Source of the DNA: Marinomonas flavescens | Lineage (GTDB): Bacteria; Pseudomonadota; Gammaproteobacteria; Pseudomonadales; Marinomonadaceae | Direction of reading: 5' to 3' | DNA: 64,000 nucleotides | Assembly (NCBI RefSeq): GCF_004352835.1 | Contig: NZ_SJSB01000002.1 | Location: 186,001 to 250,000 of the forward strand | Shown here: piece by piece, positions 7,050-16,725 of the stretch | Numbering within the stretch: the first letter of the stretch is position 1 | How the letters are laid out: each line of letters starts with the position of its first letter | The notes under the pieces: generated by a model | What the model was told of the DNA's origin: nothing | The model's input: only the letters and a program-made list of their open reading frames with translations | Databases searched by the model: none | Position numbers and translations under genes: made by a program

Positions 7050-9080
7050 ATGTCACAGTCCGTATGGGATGCGACCAGCTTACCAATCTTTTCCAAAATT
7101 GATGTTACGAGCATTGAATCTGAGCTAACAGAGCGCTTAAGTAATACTCAAGCGGCAATAGATGCCTGTGTGAGTGAAAATACGAATCCAACTTGGGAAA
7201 GCTTGGTGTTGCCGTTGGACCAACTGCACGACGATCTCGCTAACTTCTGGTCACCGGTCAGTCATTTGAACTCAGTGAAAAACACCCCAGAGCTGCGTGA
7301 AGCCTACAATGCGTGTTTGCCAAAATTAACCCAGTACTACACGGATCTAGGTCAGAATAAGGTGCTTTATCAAGCTTATAAAACCTTGGCTGAAAGTGAC
7401 GCCGCAAACGCATTGTCTGCCGCACAAACTGAAGCCTTGGTACAAACTATTCGTGACTTTGAATTATCAGGCGTTGGTTTAGAAGGCGACGCCAAAAAAC
7501 GCTATGGCGAGATTAGCCAGCGTTTGTCTGAACTAGGCAGCCAATTCGGAGAGAATGTACTGGATGCAACTCAAGCGTGGAGCAAGCTAATTACCGATGA
7601 AAGTGAATTAGCCGGCTTACCAGACTCTGCGCTAGCACAAGCTAAGCAAATGGCAGCAGCGAAAGACAAAGAAGGTTGGTTGTTTACTCTGGATTTCCCT
7701 TCCTATATGCCAGTAATGAGCTACGCGGATAACGCGGCTTTGCGTGAAGAGATGTATCGCGCCTTTGCGACTCGAGCGTCCGATCAAGGTGGTGATATCA
7801 AGTTTAATAACGCGCCTCTGATCGATGAAATTCTAGCGCTACGCCACGAAATGGCTCACATTCTTGGCTTTGAAAACTACGCAGAGTTGTCGGTAGCGAC
7901 CAAGATGGCAGACAACGGTCAGCAAGTAATCGACTTTTTACAAACCCTTGCGAAGCAGTCGAAAAGTTCTGCAGAACAAGATCTTGCTCAATTAACCGCG
8001 TTCGCTAAAGATGAAAACGGCGTGGCTGAATTGAACGCTTGGGATATGGGGTATTATGCAGAGAAATTACGCCAGCATAAGTACAGTATTTCCCAAGAAG
8101 AGCTTCGCCCTTATTTCCCAATGAACAAGGTGCTGTCTGGATTGTTTCACGTGGCACAAACGTTGTTTGGTGTGGATATTCGTGAAGAAAAAGAATTCGA
8201 TAGCTACAACAAAGACTTACAGCTATTCACCATCAGTAAAGACGGGGCAGACATTTCTCGCTTCTATTTAGACCCTTATGCTCGTGAAGCAAAGCGCGGT
8301 GGTGCTTGGATGGATTCATGTCGAACACGTCGCCGTTTGAGCGACAATCGTTTACAGCTTCCTATTGCCTATCTAGTGTGTAATTTCACGCCACCGATTG
8401 GAGACAAGCCTGCGCTATTAACTCACGACGAAGTGACGACCTTGTTCCATGAATTTGGTCACGGTTTGCACCATATGTTGACGCAAGTCGATGTGTCTTC
8501 TGTGTCTGGTATTAATGGCGTGGCGTGGGATGCGGTCGAGCTGCCAAGTCAATTTATGGAAAACTGGTGTTACGAGCCGGAAGCTTTAGCGCACATTGCG
8601 GGTCACTATGAAACGGGTGAGCCATTGCCTGACGCTTTGCTAGAAAAAATGTTGGCCGCGAAAAACTTCCAATCTGGTATGCAAATGATGCGTCAGTTGG
8701 AGTTCTCTTTGTTCGATTTCCGTTTGCACATGGAATACAAAAAAGGCCTTTCTGTTCAATCTGTGATTGATGAGGTTCGTCGCGATGTTGCTGTCACGAC
8801 GCCACCAGAATTTAACCGTTTCCAGAATGGCTTCTCGCATATTTTTGCGGGTGGCTATGCGGCCGGCTATTACAGCTACAAATGGGCAGAAGTGTTATCC
8901 GCGGATGCCTTCTCGAAATTTGAAGAAGATGGCATTTTCAATAAAGACACGGGTGCACGCTTCCGTGATACCATATTGGCCAATGGTGGCTCGCGTCCCG
9001 CAGCAGAATTATTTGCTGAATTTCGTGGTCGTGAACCAAGTACCGATGCTTTATTAAGACACAGTGGCATCGTCGCTTAG
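7050..9080 (+). CDS. prlC: Oligopeptidase A (M3 family metallopeptidase)
   Basis: This is a 676-residue cytoplasmic zinc peptidase that degrades short peptides, including cleaved signal peptides. The M3 zinc site is plain: HEFGH at about residues 467-471, with a downstream glutamate in AVELPSQFMENW near residue 496. Length is close to the roughly 680 residues of E. coli PrlC. A substrate-binding tail with GGYAAGYYSYKWAEVL is also typical. The ATG at 7050 follows AAGGATAAC. yheV lies 89 bases downstream. A terminator-like hairpin precedes the gene, suggesting premature termination control. Confidence 0.95.
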   Translation: MSQSVWDATSLPIFSKIDVTSIESELTERLSNTQAAIDACVSENTNPTWESLVLPLDQLHDDLANFWSPVSHLNSVKNTPELREAYNACLPKLTQYYTDLGQNKVLYQAYKTLAESDAANALSAAQTEALVQTIRDFELSGVGLEGDAKKRYGEISQRLSELGSQFGENVLDATQAWSKLITDESELAGLPDSALAQAKQMAAAKDKEGWLFTLDFPSYMPVMSYADNAALREEMYRAFATRASDQGGDIKFNNAPLIDEILALRHEMAHILGFENYAELSVATKMADNGQQVIDFLQTLAKQSKSSAEQDLAQLTAFAKDENGVAELNAWDMGYYAEKLRQHKYSISQEELRPYFPMNKVLSGLFHVAQTLFGVDIREEKEFDSYNKDLQLFTISKDGADISRFYLDPYAREAKRGGAWMDSCRTRRRLSDNRLQLPIAYLVCNFTPPIGDKPALLTHDEVTTLFHEFGHGLHHMLTQVDVSSVSGINGVAWDAVELPSQFMENWCYEPEALAHIAGHYETGEPLPDALLEKMLAAKNFQSGMQMMRQLEFSLFDFRLHMEYKKGLSVQSVIDEVRRDVAVTTPPEFNRFQNGFSHIFAGGYAAGYYSYKWAEVLSADAFSKFEEDGIFNKDTGARFRDTILANGGSRPAAELFAEFRGREPSTDALLRHSGIVA

Positions 9081-9103
9081 CTGTCGATAACGGCACACAT
9101 AGC

Positions 9104-9147
9104 GCAGCGAATAACGAAATAGAAAAGTGGCGATTCGCTGCTTTTCT
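9104..9147 (+). repeat. Alternative hairpins between prlC and yheV
   Basis: GCAGCGAAT (9104-9112) can pair with ATTCGCTGC (9133-9141). Alternatively AGAAAAG (9121-9127) can pair with CTTTTCT (9141-9147). The two stems compete for the same region and the sequence ends in a short T-rich tract. Confidence 0.4.
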
Positions 9148-9169
9148 ATAAGAGGCAATAGGCAATATT

Positions 9170-9430
9170 ATGACAGTAAAACGCTTTATCGCAGGGGCTG
9201 TTTGCCCTCGCTGTAGTGAAATGGATAAGATACGCGCATGGCGTGATGATGACGCTGAAAAGCAATACCGTGAGTGTATTTCGTGTGGTTACACGGATGA
9301 GCAATCTACGGTAGTTCAGGCGCAACCAACCGAAATTCCAACGCGCGTGAATACGCCTCACAGCAGCGCGCCAGAAGCCGAAGAAGTAGTGATTAACTTT
9401 ATTCCTAATCCAGGTATGACGAAGCACTAA
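9170..9430 (+). CDS. yheV: YheV family zinc-ribbon protein
   Basis: This is an 86-residue small protein with two CxxC knuckles, CPRC near residue 12 and CISC near residue 37, forming a probable zinc ribbon. The N-terminal part reads as the YheV (DUF2387) family, whose function is unknown. The C-terminal 40 residues are low in structure and proline-rich. A purine-rich AAGAGG precedes the start. It follows prlC at 89 bases and is closed by a strong terminator. Confidence 0.85.
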   Translation: MTVKRFIAGAVCPRCSEMDKIRAWRDDDAEKQYRECISCGYTDEQSTVVQAQPTEIPTRVNTPHSSAPEAEEVVINFIPNPGMTKH

Positions 9431-9454
9431 TTATCTTCTTGCAGCCAACGTTTT

Positions 9455-9492
9455 AAAAAGCGGACTCGTGAATAACGAGTCCGCTTTTTTTT
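9455..9492 (+). terminator. Rho-independent terminator after yheV
   Basis: AAAAAGCGGACTCG (9455-9468) pairs with CGAGTCCGC (9476-9484), followed by eight T. This is a strong intrinsic terminator. Confidence 0.9.
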
Positions 9493-9711
9493 CCTTCTAT
9501 TTGTCCGAAATAATGCGCTCTCACGTTTTTTGCCAACTATTAGTGCATTTGCCATCAACTTAAGGTGAATGACCGCAACGTTTGCTATCGAAAAATCATA
9601 ATAGTTAGCGATTTTCGCAGCTTATAGAGAAGATAAGTAAATGGCACGATAAATGCTTTTCATAAAGACATAATTCGAAACAATAATTTCAATTTGTCGA
9701 GGGAAGTAATA

Positions 9712-11148
9712 ATGAATAAGCCACCAGAGTTAGAATATGACTCTCTTGCCCCTGTTGGAGCGCATGAGAAAACATGGAAGTGGTTTGAGATTTTTAATAT
9801 TTGGGCCAATGACATCCAGAGCTTATTTGGTTATACCCTAGTCGCTTCTTTGTTTATTGCCTATGGAGTCACGGGCTGGACGGCGTTTGCTGGTTTGATT
9901 GTGGCTGGCTTGCTGGTTATGTTTTTGGTGAATATTTCAGGTAAGGCCGGTGTTGATTATGGAATTCCTTATCCTGTACTAGCAAGGGCTAGCATGGGAA
10001 CACAAGGTGGGAAGTTACCTGCCATGCTGCGAGCCATTGTTGCGGTCTTTTGGTTTGGCGTGCAAACGTACTTTGCCTCGACAGCGTTGACTCTTTTAAT
10101 CGTTACATTAACTGGTGCCTCGGGCGGTGAAAGCTACTTTGGAATGACGGGTATTGGTTGGTTATCTTTCTTGGTCGTTTGGCTTCTACAGATGATTATT
10201 TTTTCTCGCGGTATGGGTTGGGTTGGCAAATTCTTGAATTTAGCGGGTCCATTTGTATACGCCGTGATGATCGGTTTACTCATTGTATTGTGGCAAAAAT
10301 CCGATGGAAAATTATTGAGTGCTGCGAACGGTATTTTTCGCCATGATGGGGCCACATTTGGCTCAGAGCTACACGGTTTTATTGCGATTGTAGGGACTAT
10401 GGTCTCGTACTTTGCCGCCGTTATGATTAACTTTAGCGATTTCTCGCGATACGCTAAAGACAACAAGTCAATGAAGCTTGGTAATCTTGTCGGCTTACCA
10501 TTGAATATGGTGGTTTTCTCAGCTTTAGCGTTATTGATTACCGCTGGAGCGGCTGTTGTGTATGGAGATCAATTAACAAATCCAACGGCTATTGTTGAGC
10601 GTGCTGACAGTACATTGTTAAGCGTAGTCGCAGCGATTACTTTTTTTGCCGCAACGGTCGGCATTAATTTGGTAGCCAATTTTATTCCTGCAGTGAATGG
10701 CATTGCTAATTTATCTCCAAAAACCATGACGTTTAAAAAGGCGGGCTTTATTACGTCAGCTTTCGCTTTAGTGATTGGCGCTTGCTGGACGAGTTTTATT
10801 AGTCAAGTGGGCATTGGTGCATTTGTGAATACTTTAGGCGCAACGCTAGCTCCTTTGTACGGCATTATGGTGGTGGATTATTACTTTGTGCGTAAGCAGA
10901 AGTTGAGCCTCAATGATTTGTACGATGAGAGCGAAAAAAGTGCTTATTTTTATAAAAAGGGTTGGAACAATACCGCTTTAATTGCTTTTGTTGTAGGCGC
11001 TGTTTTTTCCGTTTCAACGGTTTGGGTCGAAGCGTTGTCCGTGTTGTCTGGTTACGCTTGGTTATTAGGGGCTTTGCTTGGCGCGGTGGTTTATCGAGGT
11101 TTAACGCAACGGATTTTGAATGAACAAAAAAATATGGCGAGCGCTTAG
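9712..11148 (+). CDS. NCS1 family nucleobase/cation symporter
   Basis: This is a 478-residue inner-membrane transporter with about twelve helices. The N-terminal WFEIFNIWANDIQSLFGY and the following GKAGVDYGIPYPVLARASMG are typical of the NCS1 (CodB/PucI/Mhp1) family, which imports purines, pyrimidines, hydantoins or allantoin with sodium or protons. The start is set at the ATG at 9712, preceded by GAGGGAAG, rather than at a TTG 18 bases earlier. No catabolic gene is adjacent, so the substrate is unknown. It is convergent with the nitroreductase gene, with a shared terminator between them. Confidence 0.88.
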   Translation: MNKPPELEYDSLAPVGAHEKTWKWFEIFNIWANDIQSLFGYTLVASLFIAYGVTGWTAFAGLIVAGLLVMFLVNISGKAGVDYGIPYPVLARASMGTQGGKLPAMLRAIVAVFWFGVQTYFASTALTLLIVTLTGASGGESYFGMTGIGWLSFLVVWLLQMIIFSRGMGWVGKFLNLAGPFVYAVMIGLLIVLWQKSDGKLLSAANGIFRHDGATFGSELHGFIAIVGTMVSYFAAVMINFSDFSRYAKDNKSMKLGNLVGLPLNMVVFSALALLITAGAAVVYGDQLTNPTAIVERADSTLLSVVAAITFFAATVGINLVANFIPAVNGIANLSPKTMTFKKAGFITSAFALVIGACWTSFISQVGIGAFVNTLGATLAPLYGIMVVDYYFVRKQKLSLNDLYDESEKSAYFYKKGWNNTALIAFVVGAVFSVSTVWVEALSVLSGYAWLLGALLGAVVYRGLTQRILNEQKNMASA

Positions 11149-11210
11149 GTTAGAGCTAGATAGCCTTGCGATAGAAGTTTGTTAGTTTTTTAGTAAATAA
11201 ATAAAAACAA

Positions 11211-11262
11211 AAAAAGCGCATTGCCTCTCTCTTAGTTTCAAGAGGGGTAACGCGCTTTTTTT
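11211..11262. terminator. Bidirectional terminator between NCS1 permease and nitroreductase
   Basis: AAAAAGCGC-TTGCC on the left pairs with GGTAA-GCGCTTTTT on the right, with A and T runs on opposite ends. It can end both convergent genes. Confidence 0.8.
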
Positions 11263-11300
11263 ATAACGTAATCGCCGATAAGACAAATGACGTGATGTTA

Positions 11301-11939
11301 CTATTTTACTTCAATGATGAAGTCTTCTTTTGGACGACGGATTTTCTTCAAATCCACCAACCAATCACCATCTTCAGCCCGGTAACCTAGTGGTAGGAGG
11401 ATAACAGAGCGCAGTCCGCGTTCTTTTAAGCCTAGAATTTCATCAACTTTTTCTGGATCAAAGCCTTCCATTGGTGTGCTATCAACTTTTTCTTCAGCAG
11501 CCGCAATCAAAGCGGTTCCTAAGCCGATGTAAGCTTGGCGAGCAGCATGCTGGTAGTTTACTTCTGCATCACGTGGTGGATAAAGATCAAGAATCATCTT
11601 ACGATAATCTTCCCACCCTTGGTTTACAAAACCACGTTCGTCATTTACTAGGTCAAACATGTGGTTAATGCGTTCTACCGTATAGTTATCCCATGCAGCG
11701 AATACCAATAAATGAGAGCCATCGATGATTTGCGCTTGATTCCAAGCGTGCGGCATGATTTTTTGACGAATATCATCGTTGGTAACAACAAAAACTTCGT
11801 AAGGCTGTAATCCACTAGAAGTCGCGGTAAGGCGAATTGCCTCAAGAATACGCTCTACTTTTTCTTGAGGAACAGCTTTTGTGTTGTCCATTTTTTTTGT
11901 GGCATAACGCCATTTCAATTGTTCTAACAAGTTCGACAT
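11301..11939 (-). CDS. NAD(P)H-dependent nitroreductase (NfsB-like)
   Basis: This is a 212-residue flavoprotein of the nitroreductase fold. The N-terminal KWRYATKKMD followed by ATSSGLQPYEVFVV matches the FMN-binding start of NfsB/YfkO-type oxidoreductases, and GLGTALIAAAEEKVDSTPMEGFDPEKVDE matches the conserved C-terminal half. The protein reduces nitro compounds or quinones in the cytoplasm; the physiological substrate is unknown. The ATG at 11939 has AAGGA six bases upstream, so an N-terminal extension of 26 codons is rejected. Confidence 0.88.
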   Translation of the reverse strand: MSNLLEQLKWRYATKKMDNTKAVPQEKVERILEAIRLTATSSGLQPYEVFVVTNDDIRQKIMPHAWNQAQIIDGSHLLVFAAWDNYTVERINHMFDLVNDERGFVNQGWEDYRKMILDLYPPRDAEVNYQHAARQAYIGLGTALIAAAEEKVDSTPMEGFDPEKVDEILGLKERGLRSVILLPLGYRAEDGDWLVDLKKIRRPKEDFIIEVK

Positions 11940-12203
11940 TTCGAAATCCTTCGATATATGGTTTGAGAACAATATGCTTTTTTTTGTTTGTTCTGGCAAG
12001 AGCCGGATGTGTAACAAGTGGGGATATCCTGTATCTAGATCAAGATTAGAGCGAGAGGCTTGATTTAATCGGAAAGAGGCAGGGTTTGTTGTCGGGATCT
12101 AGGGGGAATTGCAGAATTAAAAATAAAGCGCACCCAAATGGTTCATTTATTCGGCTTGATGATTTATGGTGCTCCACTTTAAAATTATATGGACTTTCTT
12201 CCC

Positions 12204-13421
12204 ATGGCTTCAAAGGTGACCCCGTCCTTGTTTCAGAGGTATATGAGTGGCAGTTTAGTGCTGCAAATTATTATTGGTGTGTTATGTGGTATTGCTCTGG
12301 CTTATGCGTTACCGAGTGCTGCAGAATCAGCAGGTTTGCTTGGTGGTTTTTTTGTAAAAGCACTCAAAGCCATTGCGCCAGTCTTAGTGTTTATTTTAGT
12401 GATGGCGTCGATAGCCAATCACAAACAAAATCAACAAACGTTTATTCGCCCTGTTTTAGTGTTGTATGGCGTCGGAACGCTTATTGCGGCTTTTACCGCG
12501 GTTATTTTTAGTTACGTTTTTCCTACACAACTAGATTTAGTCACCGTTGATTTTACCCAATCTGCTCCTCAAGGCATTGGCGAGGTGCTGCATACTTTAT
12601 TCTTCAATATGGTCGATAACCCGATTAATGCTCTTGTACAGGGGAACTACATAGGCATTTTAACGTGGTCTGTTTGTTTTGGTATTGGCTTGCGTCATGC
12701 ATCAGTCGCCACGAAAGAGTTATTACAAAATATTGCTGATAGCGTCACCATGGTAGTGGGTTTTGTGATTCGTTTAGCACCGTTTGGTATTTTTGGGTTA
12801 GTGGCTCATACGATTGCAACGACCGGTTTTAGTGCTCTGTTAGGCTATTCACATTTATTGTTAGTACTGATCGGAGCCATGTTGTTTATCGCTTTGGTCA
12901 CTAACCCAATTTTAGTCTTCATAAGTACGCGTCAAAATCCTTATCCTCTTGTTTTTCAATGTTTAAAAGAAAGTGGTGTGACGGCCTTTTTTACGCGTAG
13001 CTCAGCGGCCAATATTCCCGTTAACATGGACCTTTGTAAGCGCCTTGAATTAGACGAAGACACTTACTCCGTGTCTATTCCATTGGGCGCAACGATTAAT
13101 ATGGCTGGCGCAGCAATTACCATTACCGTATTAACTCTTGCCGCTGTGAATACATTGGGCATTCCTGTTGATTTTGCCACGGCGATTCTTCTGAGTTTTA
13201 TCGCGGCCGTGTCGGCTTGTGGTAGCTCTGGTGTGGCAGGCGGTTCCTTGTTGCTTATCCCATTGGCATGTAGCTTGTTTAACATCCCTAATGATGTCGC
13301 TATGCAAGTGGTTGCTGTTGGTTTTATTATTGGCGTATTGCAAGATTCTGCTGAAACAGCCTTGAATAGCTCGACCGATGTGCTGTTTACCGCGGCGGCA
13401 TGTCGCGCCAAACAACGATAA
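12204..13421 (+). CDS. sstT: Sodium/serine-threonine symporter SstT
   Basis: This is a 405-residue dicarboxylate/amino-acid:cation symporter. It shares long runs with E. coli SstT, including [34 protein letters not shown] and the C-terminal [17 protein letters not shown]. It imports serine and threonine with sodium across the inner membrane. The start at 12204 ([14 protein letters not shown]) lines up with the E. coli N-terminus; an ATG 15 bases upstream is possible. Neither has a strong ribosome-binding site. A terminator follows 21 bases after the stop. Confidence 0.93.
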   Translation: MASKVTPSLFQRYMSGSLVLQIIIGVLCGIALAYALPSAAESAGLLGGFFVKALKAIAPVLVFILVMASIANHKQNQQTFIRPVLVLYGVGTLIAAFTAVIFSYVFPTQLDLVTVDFTQSAPQGIGEVLHTLFFNMVDNPINALVQGNYIGILTWSVCFGIGLRHASVATKELLQNIADSVTMVVGFVIRLAPFGIFGLVAHTIATTGFSALLGYSHLLLVLIGAMLFIALVTNPILVFISTRQNPYPLVFQCLKESGVTAFFTRSSAANIPVNMDLCKRLELDEDTYSVSIPLGATINMAGAAITITVLTLAAVNTLGIPVDFATAILLSFIAAVSACGSSGVAGGSLLLIPLACSLFNIPNDVAMQVVAVGFIIGVLQDSAETALNSSTDVLFTAAACRAKQR

Positions 13422-13442
13422 ATTATTGCGTTACCTGAATGC

Positions 13443-13471
13443 AAAAGCCGCGATTTATTCGCGGCTTTTTT
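13443..13471 (+). terminator. Rho-independent terminator after sstT
   Basis: AAAAGCCGCGA pairs with TCGCGGCTTTTTT around a short loop. This is a strong intrinsic terminator. Confidence 0.9.
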
Positions 13472-13637
13472 GATTTCTATCGATAAGCAAAAGAATGATT
13501 TAAGTATTAATACGTACGGGATCTACGTAGTAATACATTTTTTTGCGTATTCATACGAATAGCTTACAAACCTGTACTGAGTGATTATCCTGTCTGTGTG
13601 ATCCCGTATTAAAAATAATAAACAACAGGATATAAAG

Positions 13638-14723
13638 ATGAACTCTTTAAAAATAACCTCTCTGGTTGCTGCGGCTGCAGTAACTATGACGACTTTCTCT
13701 ATGTCTTCCGTTGCTGCTGATAAAGTATATAAACTTAAAATGGCAGAAACGTGGACGACAAACTTCCCTATTTTCGGCGATGCGCCACGTAATATGGCCC
13801 GTATGGCTGACGAAATGTCTAACGGCCGTCTAAAAATCACCATCGACTCTGCGAATAAGCACAAAGCACCTTTTGGTATCTTTGATATGGTTCGTTCTGG
13901 TCAATATGATATTGGTCACTCTGCTTCTTATTATTGGAAGGGTAAAGTGGCAAACACATTGTATTTCACTACTATGCCATTCGGTATGACTGCGCCTGAG
14001 CAATACGGTTGGTTTTACGAAGGTGATGGTATGAAGCTAATGGAAAAGGTGTATAAGCCATTCGGCCTATTGTCTTTCCCTGGCGGTAACACTGGAATGC
14101 AAATGGGTGGTTGGTTCAAAAAAGAAATCAACACAGTGGATGACCTTAAAGGTCTGAAAATGCGTATTCCAGGTTTTGCGGGTGAAGTACTGGCAAAATT
14201 GGGTGCGAAACCAACGAACATTCCACCTGGTGAGCTTTACACAGCGCTAGAGCGTAATACCATCGACGCATTAGAGTGGGTTGGACCTTCTCTTGATTTA
14301 CGTATGGGTTTCCACAAAATTGCTCCTTACTACTACACGGGTTGGCATGAGCCAGCAACTGAGTTGCAGTACTTAGTAAACGAGCGTACTTGGAAACGTT
14401 TACCAGATGATCTTCGTGAGATTCTTCGTGTTTCTATGAAACTGTCTGCTTACGACATGTACATTCAGTCTTACCATGAAAGTGGTGTGAACTGGGCAAC
14501 CATGAAAACGGATTTCCCAAATATCCAAGTGAAAACTTTCCCAACGCCAGTACTAAAAGCAATGAACAAAGCCAACGAAGAATTGTTAGCTGAAGCGGCT
14601 GCGAAAGATCCTCTTACTAAAGAAATTCTTGATTCACAAAAAGCGTACATGAAAACTGCACGAGTATGGACGAATATTTCTGATCGAGCTTACCTTGAAA
14701 GTTTAGATAGTATTTCTGAATAA
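13638..14723 (+). CDS. TRAP transporter solute-binding protein (DctP/TakP-like)
   Basis: This is a 361-residue periplasmic binding protein. Residues 1-27 form a signal peptide ending SSVAA. The mature domain has the DctP family pattern, including FPGGNTGMQMGGWFKKEI, LKGLKMRIPGFAGEVL, and IDALEWVGPSLDLRMG followed by YYTGWHEPA. These stretches resemble the TakP subgroup, which binds 2-oxo acids and lactate-like ligands, so a monocarboxylate 2-oxo acid is the likely substrate; that is an inference. It is first in a dctP-dctQ-dctM order, and a hairpin after its stop should favour extra copies of the binding protein. Confidence 0.9.
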   Translation: MNSLKITSLVAAAAVTMTTFSMSSVAADKVYKLKMAETWTTNFPIFGDAPRNMARMADEMSNGRLKITIDSANKHKAPFGIFDMVRSGQYDIGHSASYYWKGKVANTLYFTTMPFGMTAPEQYGWFYEGDGMKLMEKVYKPFGLLSFPGGNTGMQMGGWFKKEINTVDDLKGLKMRIPGFAGEVLAKLGAKPTNIPPGELYTALERNTIDALEWVGPSLDLRMGFHKIAPYYYTGWHEPATELQYLVNERTWKRLPDDLREILRVSMKLSAYDMYIQSYHESGVNWATMKTDFPNIQVKTFPTPVLKAMNKANEELLAEAAAKDPLTKEILDSQKAYMKTARVWTNISDRAYLESLDSISE

Positions 14724-14733
14724 CCCGTCTGAT

Positions 14734-14767
14734 GACGCACGATGGATTCCCCCATCGTGCGTCTTTT
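14734..14767 (+). terminator. Intercistronic hairpin between dctP and dctQ
   Basis: GACGCACGATGG (14734-14745) pairs perfectly with CCATCGTGCGTC (14752-14763), followed by four T. It probably acts as a partial terminator or 3'-end stabiliser within the TRAP operon. Confidence 0.75.
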
Positions 14768-14780
14768 CTAGGAGTTTTAC

Positions 14781-15320
14781 ATGTTTTTAACCAACCTAGA
14801 GAGAGGAATTGCCCGTTTCTCTAACTTGCTTGGCGGCATCTCAACGGTCTTGCTTATTGCGTTATTGTGTAATGTCTTTTATGACGTTTTGCTGCGCTAC
14901 GCTTTTAATGATGTCTCTATTGGTATGCAAGAGCTTGAATGGCACTTGTACTCTGCGATTTTCTTATTAGGCATTCCCTACGGTATTCAACAAGGTGGTC
15001 ATGTTCGCGTTGATTTGATTTATGAAAACCTTTCAATCAAAAAGCGTGCTTGGATCGATTTGTTCGGTTGTACTTTTTTAATGTTGCCGTTCACGTTGCT
15101 GGTCGGTTATTACGGTATTGGCCATGCACAAGAAGCGTTTGCTTTAGGCGAAGGCAGTGGTGACCCAGGTGGTTTACCGTATCGTTGGATTATTAAAGCC
15201 GTAATTCCTTTTGCTTTTTTCTCCATGGCCATCAGTGGTGTGGGCATGATGATTCGCTCTATAAATGCCATTCGTGGTATTAGCGAAGATGGGTTCAAGA
15301 ACCCTCCTATTCAACACTAA
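14781..15320 (+). CDS. TRAP transporter small permease (DctQ)
   Basis: This is a 179-residue inner-membrane protein with four helices (about 20-40, 52-72, 95-115 and 138-160). The family signature ELEWHLYSAIFLLGIPYGIQQGGHVRVDL is visible across the second helix region. DctQ pairs with the large DctM subunit and receives substrate from the DctP protein. An AGGAG-like site lies just ahead of the ATG. It is followed after 33 bases by dctM. Confidence 0.92.
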   Translation: MFLTNLERGIARFSNLLGGISTVLLIALLCNVFYDVLLRYAFNDVSIGMQELEWHLYSAIFLLGIPYGIQQGGHVRVDLIYENLSIKKRAWIDLFGCTFLMLPFTLLVGYYGIGHAQEAFALGEGSGDPGGLPYRWIIKAVIPFAFFSMAISGVGMMIRSINAIRGISEDGFKNPPIQH

Positions 15321-15353
15321 GCGCACTTCCAGCTCATTACAGATAGGTTACTT

Positions 15354-16643
15354 ATGATTGGAATTATTATGTTTTTCGTTGCCTTAGCTATGTTGATGCT
15401 AGGGTTCCCTGTCGCCTTTACTTTTGGCGGTATCGCACTGATCTTCGGCGTATTTGCTGAAGGTTTTGACATGTTTGCTTTTATGCCTTTCAGGATTCAA
15501 AGCTACATGGAAAACACCACCATGATGGCGGTGCCTTTGTTTGTTTTCATGGGGATTGTGTTACAAAAAACTCAGCTTGCAGAGCAGTTATTAGAAGCTA
15601 TGGCAAAGCTGTTTGGTCGAGTGCGTGGTGGATTGGCCATTTCGACTATCTTGGTAGGGGCTTTATTAGCGGCTTCTACAGGCGTGGTTGGCGCCAGTGT
15701 TGTGGCAATGGGTCTTATCTCCTTGCCAGTAATGCTTAAATACAATTATAGCAAGTCACTGGCCTGTGGCACGATTTGCGCCTCTGGTACGCTAGGGCAA
15801 ATTATACCGCCATCAATCATCTTGATCATTCTGGGTGATGTGCTCGGTATTCCGGTTGGTGATTTATTCCATTCGGCGATCATGCCAGGCATGGTATTGA
15901 TTGGGTGTTATATTGTTTATATCCTGATTCTTACGTACTTAAAACCTGAGATGGCGCCTGCGTTGCCTGAGAATTTGGATGACGAAACACGTTCTCAGCA
16001 AATTATCAGTGCACTAAAAGCCATTATTCCACCTCTTGCTTTGGTATTAGTCGTACTGGGTTCTATCTTTACGGGTGTTGCGACGCCAACGGAGTCTTCT
16101 GCGTTAGGCGGTGTTGGTGCCATTGTTTTGGCTTTGTTATACCGTAAGTTTAATTGGAAAATGCTTTATTCGAGCAGCATGGAAACGGTTAAAGTAACCG
16201 CTATGGTGTTTGCTATCTTGATGGGCGCTACCGCGTTCTCGATGGCCTTTAGCTACACCGGTGGCGATCAGATCGTCGAAGAGGTATTGCTGAATCTACC
16301 AGGTGAGAAATGGGGCTTCATTATCTTGGCGATGGTGGCCATTATGATCCTTGGCTTCTTTATCGATTTTGTTGAGATTGCCTTTATTATTGTGCCTATC
16401 CTAGCGCCAGTTGCTGAAGCATTAGGTATCAATATGGTGTGGTTTGCGATTCTGATTGCGATGAACTTGCAAACATCTTTCTTAACACCTCCCTTTGGTT
16501 TTAGTTTATTCTACTTAAAAGGGGTCGCCCCAAGCTCGATCAAAACAACGGATATTTATAAAGGGGTCATACCTTTTATTCTGATCCAAGTCTTAGTTTT
16601 GGCAAGCCTTATGATCTTCCCTGAATGGTACGGAATGGAATAA
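15354..16643 (+). CDS. TRAP transporter large permease (DctM)
   Basis: This is a 429-residue membrane protein with about twelve helices, the sodium-coupled transport subunit of a TRAP system. Typical DctM segments include the start FFVALAMLMLGFPVAFTFG, the GASVVAMGLISLPVML region, SGTLGQIIPPSIILII, and the late NLQTSFLTPPFGFSLFYLKG. The last two are the hallmark paired hairpin motifs of the DctM family. It completes the dctPQM operon and ends just before a strong terminator. The downstream Cache kinase and response regulator are likely to control this transporter. Confidence 0.94.
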   Translation: MIGIIMFFVALAMLMLGFPVAFTFGGIALIFGVFAEGFDMFAFMPFRIQSYMENTTMMAVPLFVFMGIVLQKTQLAEQLLEAMAKLFGRVRGGLAISTILVGALLAASTGVVGASVVAMGLISLPVMLKYNYSKSLACGTICASGTLGQIIPPSIILIILGDVLGIPVGDLFHSAIMPGMVLIGCYIVYILILTYLKPEMAPALPENLDDETRSQQIISALKAIIPPLALVLVVLGSIFTGVATPTESSALGGVGAIVLALLYRKFNWKMLYSSSMETVKVTAMVFAILMGATAFSMAFSYTGGDQIVEEVLLNLPGEKWGFIILAMVAIMILGFFIDFVEIAFIIVPILAPVAEALGINMVWFAILIAMNLQTSFLTPPFGFSLFYLKGVAPSSIKTTDIYKGVIPFILIQVLVLASLMIFPEWYGME

Positions 16644-16663
16644 GCCAACAGGATTGAATCACT

Positions 16664-16705
16664 AAAAAGCGGGGGCCTTCAGAAGATGGAGCCTCCGCTT
16701 TTTTA
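16664..16705 (+). terminator. Rho-independent terminator after dctM
   Basis: AGCGGGGGC (16668-16676) pairs with GCCTCCGCT (16691-16699), with one wobble pair, followed by a T run. It separates the TRAP operon from the two-component genes. Confidence 0.85.
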
Positions 16706-16725
16706 TTGATGGGGTCGTCTAAACA

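Noticed and set aside
9146-9427. Minus-strand reading frame opposite yheV
   Set aside because: It lies antisense to yheV, whose zinc-ribbon cysteines and ribosome-binding site support the plus-strand gene.
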